A stretch of DNA of 64,000 nt from UBA4717 sp045580165 (GTDB taxonomy: Bacteria; Bacillota; Clostridia; Oscillospirales; CAG-272). The translations under genes and the position numbers were made by a program. This document shows, in pieces, positions 58,913-64,000 of the stretch. Location: NCBI GenBank assembly GCA_045580165.1, contig JAZNNG010000081.1:1-64000 (forward strand), given 5' to 3'. Position 1 is the first letter of the stretch, and every line of letters starts with the position of its first letter. Under the pieces are notes generated by a model, which was not told where the DNA came from, ran no database searches, and saw only the letters and a program-made list of their open reading frames with translations.

Positions 58913-61209
58913 TTTATTCCCTCCCAAGCGGAGAACTCATCGTATCCGCATTTTGTCATATCGCGTATATACGATTCGTAGTCAATGTCAATTATGTTAG
59001 TAAAATAGTGGTTTGTGTATTCTATGCCCTTGACACGCCACTTTATAAGATAGAATTTCTTTTCTCCGTCCGCAATTTCAAGCGAATCAAGCTTAATTAC
59101 GTTCTGTGCCGATGCCGTGCATTTACCCGACAGGCAGACTGCGTTATCTGTTATATTTATTACCTCGTATTCAATGCTTACGTTCTCCGAGGTATCGTTA
59201 TCGGCGTAAAGGTGAATTTTACCGTTCACGGGCTCGTCGAACATAAGACAAACGGGGGTCTGAGAGCGTTTTATGTAGTAATACGCAAGCTTTTTATCAA
59301 AATAGTAGTCAACCACCGCGTCGGAGACCTGCGGCCAACCGTCTATCATATTCCACCATATAATACCCGTCTTTTGCCATCTGCGGATTCTCACTCTTTC
59401 GATAAAATACTTCATCGCCTCCGCCTGAGATATCTGACTCTGACGCACGAAATCCGCAAGCTTGTCCTCTGCCTTGCCGAAAAGCGTCTTTACCTGATTT
59501 ACCGCAAGCGGAATCCTGTACGCCCAAGGTGCGTTATGCACAGACTGAGGATTTGCAGAGTGTACTATGTATTCGGGGGTTACCCAGCCGTTATCGAGAA
59601 AAAGCTTATCGGGAGTTTCCAAAAATTTACCGAGCGAGTCAACCGACGGGAAGCCGTGGTATCCCACCTCGCTTGCAAATATACACTTTGTGTTTTTATA
59701 ATAATCACCCTTGAAATAGTCGCGGGGTCCCCAAGTATGATCCTCAACGAGAGGAAGGTCATTCTTATGCGCCTCGGGACTGATGTAGGGAGAGCTTGGC
59801 AGATACGGTCTTGTAAAATCGTGGTCAAAAAGGAGACTTGGAATAAGCTTTCTCGTCACAGTCGCCTCGTTTGGATCACGCTTAAAGCACCCCTTGTCTC
59901 TGCAAAGCAGGTCACATTCGTTATCGCCTGCCCATATCACGAGCGAGGGATGATTCCTGTATTTTTTGATGACGTAAAGCGCTTCCTCCTCGAATTTATC
60001 AAGGAAGACCTTATCACGTGGATACACGGCGCAAGCCATCGCAAAGTCCTGCCACACCATAACGCCGTTTTTGTCGCAAAGCTTAAAGAAATCCTCGGAT
60101 TCGTACACATTTCCGCCCCAACATCTTATCATATTGCAGCCAACGTGAAGAACAAGCTCGAAGGCTTTCTCGAGTCTCATTGCAAAGCGTGCGGGAAGCG
60201 CATCAAGCGGCACCCAGTTAGTTCCCATTACAAAAACTCTTTTACCGTTTACTATAAAGCAGAATTTTCCGCCGTTTCCGTCACTGTCAAGCTCTTCCCT
60301 TTCAAGCTTTACGGTTCTGAAGCCAAAATCGAGGTGCTTGGTATCCTTGACCTCGCCCTTGTAAAGAAGCTCTACCGTAACGTCATAGATATTCGGCTCG
60401 GCTATATTCCTCGGCCACCAGAGGTACACGTTTCCGACTCTGAAGTTGACGAATCCGCTTGTGTGCCACAGTCTTGAGTTATTGACAAACTCCCGGTCAC
60501 GACACTTACCCGTCGTTCTTATGCTGTAATCTCCGATATCATCCTCGGATATTTCAATATTAATATTTATAGAGAGGTCAGCGGTGTTGTTTTCAAGGCT
60601 TATATTCGTTGTGTGAAGGAACATATCCTTGATATGATCGCTCTTTTTCTCTCTTATCTCAACGGGCTTATAAATTCCTGCCGATACTGTCCTGGGCATA
60701 ATGTCCCAACCAAACATATACGGCGCTTTGCGTATATAGGTTGCAGGATATCCGTACATTCCTCCGTTACAGGCTGCGGGAAGCTCGTACCTTCTTCCCT
60801 CGATAACGGTAGGCTTGATATGCACTACAAGCTCGTTTTTGCCTACCTTAATATTGTCAAAAACGTCGCAGGGTAAAAACATATTGTCATGTGATGCAGA
60901 AAGCACGCCGTTAACGTAAATATCGGCAACTGTGTCTATTCCTTCAAAATGAACGTACTCGTTTTCATTATTAGCATCAAACTCGGTATAGTACCAGAAG
61001 TGGCAGGTCTCGTATTTCTGCACCTCGAGAGTGTTTGTTGAGAAATATATATCAGGTAGTATCTTCTCCCTCATAAAATCCAACTCAAAGCTACCGGGTA
61101 CCGTCGCATCCATAGTAACAAAGCCCGACGCTTCAATATCGCAAACGGTAGTTATCCGTTTATCGCGGCAATCCTTATTCTCTGCAAAAGCAAGCTTCCA
61201 TTTAAGCAT
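58909..61209 (-). CDS. GH2-family beta-mannosidase
   Basis: A 766-residue glycoside hydrolase with jelly-roll, Ig-like and barrel domains. The barrel contains VGCNMIRCWGGNVYESEDFF and VMVWQDFAMACA (about 350-385), the acid/base Glu in VIWAGDNECD near 425, and the nucleophile Glu in IFASEVGYHGFPS near 520. These motifs are those of beta-mannosidases rather than beta-galactosidases. It has no signal peptide and hydrolyses mannosides inside the cell. GGAGG precedes the ATG. It leads the operon with ROK and SIS genes; the AraC gene is divergent. Confidence 0.93.
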   Translation of the reverse strand: MLKWKLAFAENKDCRDKRITTVCDIEASGFVTMDATVPGSFELDFMREKILPDIYFSTNTLEVQKYETCHFWYYTEFDANNENEYVHFEGIDTVADIYVNGVLSASHDNMFLPCDVFDNIKVGKNELVVHIKPTVIEGRRYELPAACNGGMYGYPATYIRKAPYMFGWDIMPRTVSAGIYKPVEIREKKSDHIKDMFLHTTNISLENNTADLSININIEISEDDIGDYSIRTTGKCRDREFVNNSRLWHTSGFVNFRVGNVYLWWPRNIAEPNIYDVTVELLYKGEVKDTKHLDFGFRTVKLEREELDSDGNGGKFCFIVNGKRVFVMGTNWVPLDALPARFAMRLEKAFELVLHVGCNMIRCWGGNVYESEDFFKLCDKNGVMVWQDFAMACAVYPRDKVFLDKFEEEALYVIKKYRNHPSLVIWAGDNECDLLCRDKGCFKRDPNEATVTRKLIPSLLFDHDFTRPYLPSSPYISPEAHKNDLPLVEDHTWGPRDYFKGDYYKNTKCIFASEVGYHGFPSVDSLGKFLETPDKLFLDNGWVTPEYIVHSANPQSVHNAPWAYRIPLAVNQVKTLFGKAEDKLADFVRQSQISQAEAMKYFIERVRIRRWQKTGIIWWNMIDGWPQVSDAVVDYYFDKKLAYYYIKRSQTPVCLMFDEPVNGKIHLYADNDTSENVSIEYEVINITDNAVCLSGKCTASAQNVIKLDSLEIADGEKKFYLIKWRVKGIEYTNHYFTNIIDIDYESYIRDMTKCGYDEFSAWEGIK

Positions 61210-61260
61210 AAGCTACCTCCGTTTCGCTTTCTAAGTTAAGTATATCACAGATAAAAACTA

Positions 61261-61289
61261 TTGAAAATCATATAAATCTATGGTATAAT
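61261..61289 (+). promoter_or_regulatory. Promoter of the mannoside AraC regulator
   Basis: TTGAAA (61261-61266), 17-nt spacer, TATAAT (61284-61289). Confidence 0.65.
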
Positions 61290-61321
61290 TAAGAAAATCA
61301 ACGATTTTGGCGGTCAATATT

Positions 61322-62146
61322 ATGAAAAACGGATTTTTGTGCAATATCGAAAACATACCCGAGGAAAATACCATTTTCAAGAAAAAAAACTTTATTGTCG
61401 TAAAGAAGACTATGAAAGCGGGCGAGCCCTTCCCCGTTCATTGGCACGACTATTTTGAATTTGAGATAATTCTGTCGGGTGAGGGGCGGCATATTTACAA
61501 CAATAATGCTTATACTCTCACACCCGGTTGCGCGTATCTGATGTGCTACACCGATTTTCACTCTGTCGAGCCGCTTTGCGACCTTGAGCTTATAAACGTG
61601 CGCTTTAACGAATCAATGCTCGACCCTGCACTACTTTCCGCTATCAGAATCGGAGGTAAGTTCAACTGCAGGTTTGACAAAGCAGAGTCGGAGGCGGTCA
61701 TCAACAAGCTGACTGCGCTTTCGATAGAAGCGGTTAACAGTATGCCTTTTTCGCACCTTGTGACGTCAAGTCTTATAAACGAAATAGTAATTGAAATAGT
61801 CAGAAAATGCGGCTCTCACAAAGCGGCCGCAAGTAAAACACCCGTTCAAAGGGCTATATATTATATATATGAAAACTTCCGTGAGCCGCTGAGCCTCGAC
61901 ATCCTCTCAAAAAAGCTATCTCTTTCAAAAAACCATCTCGGTATGCTTATAAAAAGAGAAACCGGAATGTCATTTAACGAATACTTAAGCTCGGTAAGGC
62001 TAAAGTGCGCCTGCGACCTTTTGAAAACAACGAATATGACGGTCAAGGAAATTGCTTTTGCCTCGGGATATGGCTCGGTGGAGTATTTTCTTTACATATT
62101 CAAGCAAAGGCTCAAGACCACGCCGACAAAATACAGAAGCATATAA
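61322..62146 (+). CDS. AraC-family transcriptional regulator, mannoside cluster
   Basis: A 274-residue protein with a cupin-like sensor (FPVHWHDYFEFEIILSGEGR near 39) and a C-terminal AraC domain at about 175-272 (LDILSKKLSLSKNHLGMLIK, MTVKEIAFASGYGSVEYFLY, and the TPTKYRSI end). ATG at 61322 is used; an upstream TTG is not favoured. It diverges from the GH2-ROK-SIS operon and probably activates it in response to the substrate or its breakdown product. Confidence 0.85.
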   Translation: MKNGFLCNIENIPEENTIFKKKNFIVVKKTMKAGEPFPVHWHDYFEFEIILSGEGRHIYNNNAYTLTPGCAYLMCYTDFHSVEPLCDLELINVRFNESMLDPALLSAIRIGGKFNCRFDKAESEAVINKLTALSIEAVNSMPFSHLVTSSLINEIVIEIVRKCGSHKAAASKTPVQRAIYYIYENFREPLSLDILSKKLSLSKNHLGMLIKRETGMSFNEYLSSVRLKCACDLLKTTNMTVKEIAFASGYGSVEYFLYIFKQRLKTTPTKYRSI

Positions 62147-62185
62147 AAACAGACGGAGGAAAACGGTTTTCCTCCGTCTGTTTTT
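62145..62185 (+). terminator. Terminator of the mannoside AraC gene
   Basis: AAAAACAGACGGAGGAAAA and TTTTCCTCCGTCTGTTTTT form a perfect 19-bp stem with a 3-nt loop. Confidence 0.9.
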
Positions 62186-62288
62186 ATAAAATCCACAAGA
62201 CAAAAATCGTCAAAATCAGCCATTTCCCATTCGTCATATTGCACAAACGCAAAATGCTCGTGTGGAGAAATTTTGGTTTTATTGCGTG

Positions 62289-62317
62289 TTGAAATGACTT
62301 TATATATTTGTTACAAT
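62289..62317 (+). promoter_or_regulatory. Promoter of mrnC
   Basis: TTGAAA (62289-62294), 17-nt spacer, TACAAT (62312-62317), leaving a leader of about 90 nt. Confidence 0.5.
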
Positions 62318-62412
62318 GGGTTTGCCTGCCCTATTTGTCCATTATTACAGGGGATTTCGGGCTTTGTGCAAATTAACAACAGTATTTTTTAGTATTGGAG
62401 TAAGCACCGCTT

Positions 62413-62814
62413 ATGTCGAACAACGAGCAGTATAAAGAGATGAACGGCATTGCCCTCGCCTACCTCGGCGACTGTGTTCTGGAGCTTGAGGTAAGACGCT
62501 TTCTTTTGTCGCTCGGTATGTATGAAAGCGCCGCACTTAACCGTCACGCGCTTTACTTTGTACGCGCTTCTGCGCAGAGCAAGGCGTTTGAAAGAATTGA
62601 GTCTCTCCTTAATGAGGATGAGCTTGCTTATTACAAGCGCGGCAGGAACACTCACACCGCAAAGACTCCCAAGAGCGCATCTCCTGTTGAATACAGGCGC
62701 GCTACGGGCTTTGAAGCCCTGTTTGGCTATCTTTACCTTTCGGGAAATCAAAATCGCGTAGAGGAGCTTTTTGAGCTTGCATACGCAGACGTGATCGATT
62801 CCCTCAAGGGGTAA
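62413..62814 (+). CDS. mrnC: Mini-ribonuclease 3
   Basis: A 133-residue RNase III catalytic domain without a double-stranded RNA-binding domain, which matures 23S rRNA in Firmicutes. The signature IALAYLGDCVLELEVRRFLL near 13 contains the catalytic aspartate, and ALFGYLYLSG near 101 completes the metal site. GGAG lies 14 nt before the ATG, which is far; a start at MNGIALAYLG (62440) after AAAGAG is possible. It is alone here, while in many relatives it follows cysS. Confidence 0.93.
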   Translation: MSNNEQYKEMNGIALAYLGDCVLELEVRRFLLSLGMYESAALNRHALYFVRASAQSKAFERIESLLNEDELAYYKRGRNTHTAKTPKSASPVEYRRATGFEALFGYLYLSGNQNRVEELFELAYADVIDSLKG

Positions 62815-62816
62815 AA

Positions 62817-62843
62817 CAAAAGGAGAGCCTTCGCTCTCCCTTT
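62817..62843. terminator. Bidirectional terminator
   Basis: AAAGGAGAGC and GCTCTCCCTTT pair with a 4-nt loop and one bulge between the convergent mrnC and foldase genes. Confidence 0.75.
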
Positions 62844-62857
62844 GATCGTAGTATTAA

Positions 62858-63835
62858 TTACTTTGCGGTACTTACCGTGATCTTATCGTAAATTTCGGTA
62901 AGCTTTACCTCTTCCGTATACTTCTTTGCAAATTCGTCAATGTAATTGTAGAAATCAGCCTGAAGATAATCGGATGCAAGTGCTACGTAGTTTTTATTGA
63001 TGTAATCCTCGCTCTTTTCGAGTCTGCGGATTATGTGGTAGCCGTAATCGGACTTAACGAGGTCGCTCGTTTCTCCAACCTCAAGTGCAAAGCTTGCCTC
63101 CTCAAAGGATTCAACCATCATACCGTAAGTAAAGCAATATCCTTCGGTATTACCGATCATTCCGCTATCCTCTGCACTCTGTGCAAGATTATAGAATTCC
63201 TCGTCGGTTGCATTCTTCGCTTCCTCGAGAATACCCTGTGCGGTTGCTTCGTCGGCGTAGAGAATGTGCATAACGCGAACGTATTCGTCGGAATTGAGCT
63301 TCTCCTTTACCTCGGATTCCTTACCGAGCACATCGTTTTCTATAACGTACTCGTAAAGCTCACTTTCAAGAGAAATAACGTCGCTTATTCTTTTGAAAAG
63401 ATCAAGCGTGAAGTAGCTCTGCTCAAGCATCGTGCCGAATTCTTCTTCGCCGTATGCTTCGATGTAGCTATCAACGAGTGCCTGTGTTTCAGCCTTTGCT
63501 TCATCAGAAAGTGTTACGCCGTTTTCTTCGGCAGCCGCTTCGATAGCGTAAAGCTGAGAGATGGAATAAAGAACGTCTTCCTTAAGCTTTGCTTCAGCAT
63601 CGGGATTTGTCGTCCAGTATGTTTCATCTCCGTTATCCATACTAAGCTTGGTGTTGAGATAGAAGTATCTGTATTCTTCATAGTTTACGGCGTTGTCGCC
63701 AAAGTTCAAAACGATATCTTCATTACTGATTTCAACCGTTTCACCCTGCTCCGTCTCGGTGCAAGCGGCAAGAGATGCAACGCATACAATTGCAAGAACA
63801 AGCGCAAGGATTTTTTTAAGATTCAAACCTTTCAT
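62858..63835 (-). CDS. Parvulin-type peptidyl-prolyl isomerase lipoprotein (PrsA/SurA-like)
   Basis: A 325-residue lipoprotein with lipobox SLAAC (Cys at about 25). A SurA-like N-terminal helical region (about 40-180) is followed by a parvulin-type domain at about 185-275 (RVMHILYADEATAQ with the early His, DSGMIGNTEGYCFTYGMMVE, DYGYHIIRRLE with the late His). It would fold exported proteins at the membrane surface. GGGAGGA precedes the ATG. A promoter lies upstream. Confidence 0.88.
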   Translation of the reverse strand: MKGLNLKKILALVLAIVCVASLAACTETEQGETVEISNEDIVLNFGDNAVNYEEYRYFYLNTKLSMDNGDETYWTTNPDAEAKLKEDVLYSISQLYAIEAAAEENGVTLSDEAKAETQALVDSYIEAYGEEEFGTMLEQSYFTLDLFKRISDVISLESELYEYVIENDVLGKESEVKEKLNSDEYVRVMHILYADEATAQGILEEAKNATDEEFYNLAQSAEDSGMIGNTEGYCFTYGMMVESFEEASFALEVGETSDLVKSDYGYHIIRRLEKSEDYINKNYVALASDYLQADFYNYIDEFAKKYTEEVKLTEIYDKITVSTAK

Positions 63836-63914
63836 TAAAAAGTCCTCCCGGGAATTATCCCATTTTCTTTATACACAACAAGGCGCATAATCCGACCTCG
63901 TCGGTTTGAATATA

Positions 63915-63943
63915 ATTATATCCCATACTATTATTAAAGTCAA
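63915..63943 (-). promoter_or_regulatory. Promoter of the foldase gene
   Basis: Minus-strand TTGACT (63938-63943), 17-nt spacer, TATAAT (63915-63920), about 70 nt before the ATG. Confidence 0.65.
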
Positions 63944-64000
63944 TACAAATAAAGATTATTTCACACAGAATTCACTATTTTGAGGCTCAGAATTGAGAAG

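Noticed and set aside
59008..60477. 489-codon plus-strand frame opposite the GH2 gene
   Set aside because: The GH2 motifs on the minus strand are unmistakable, and the plus frame has no recognisable domain.

Overview
The window looks like chromosome of an anaerobic, endospore-lineage member of the Bacillota (class Clostridia), probably a gut or plant-fibre-associated commensal. The basis is a SpoIVB-type sporulation protease, many near-consensus sigma-A promoters (TTGACA, 16-18 nt, TATAAT) with strong GGAGG ribosome binding sites, a class I tetrahydrofolate riboswitch before folT-folC, S-layer-homology (SLH) surface proteins, Mini-RNase III, and several AraC-controlled sugar clusters. No prophage, CRISPR array or rRNA operon was seen. 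Genus cannot be judged from the sequence alone.

Layout. 1-3.1 kb: the end of an IS3-like element running off the left edge, a YcxB-like membrane protein, an interspersed repeat and the proBA operon. 3.2-7.1 kb: a complete nucleoside salvage operon (deoC-deoD-deoB-pdp). 7.1-16.3 kb: membrane proteins, a tRNA-Pro preceded by a degenerate tandem copy, an NADP-type secondary alcohol dehydrogenase, an IMP dehydrogenase of the unusual Tritrichomonas type, a frameshifted XRE regulator, tcdA and secDF. 16.4-31.7 kb: a plant-polysaccharide region in which two approximately 1,255-residue secreted SLH/beta-helix proteins flank a rhamnose catabolic cluster (rhaBAD, AraC regulator, MFS transporter, MBL-fold protein). 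31.7-37.4 kb: strong DNA palindromes, an AAC(3)-family acetyltransferase and a potABCD polyamine operon with a long, structured and potentially bistable 5' leader. 37.4-43.6 kb: an amidase-like protein, folT-folC under a THF riboswitch, spoIVB, and an AT-richer patch with two XRE regulators next to a spoIVB remnant. 43.7-51.9 kb: a second carbohydrate cluster (GH110-like beta-helix protein, AraC and PocR/AraC regulators, FAD oxidoreductase, DMT transporter, an unrecognised barrel-type protein). 52-64 kb: Nudix hydrolase and trmL, a DUF4349 lipoprotein, an SLH/SGNH esterase with a transaldolase-like gene, a GH2 beta-mannosidase-ROK kinase-SIS operon with a divergent AraC regulator, mrnC and a foldase lipoprotein.

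How it may work together (inference): SLH-anchored beta-helix enzymes and an esterase would cut and deacetylate pectin-like polymers at the cell surface, the MFS carrier would import rhamnose-containing products, and rhaBAD would yield DHAP and lactaldehyde. Galactosides and mannosides would be split inside the cell by the GH110-like, unknown and GH2 enzymes, none of which has a signal peptide.

The least explained items are the structured leader of potABCD, the recurrent N-terminal module shared by three surface proteins, the 8.2 kb carbohydrate cluster with an unrecognised hydrolase-like protein, and several gene remnants (tRNA-Pro, MBL hydrolase, SpoIVB, XRE).
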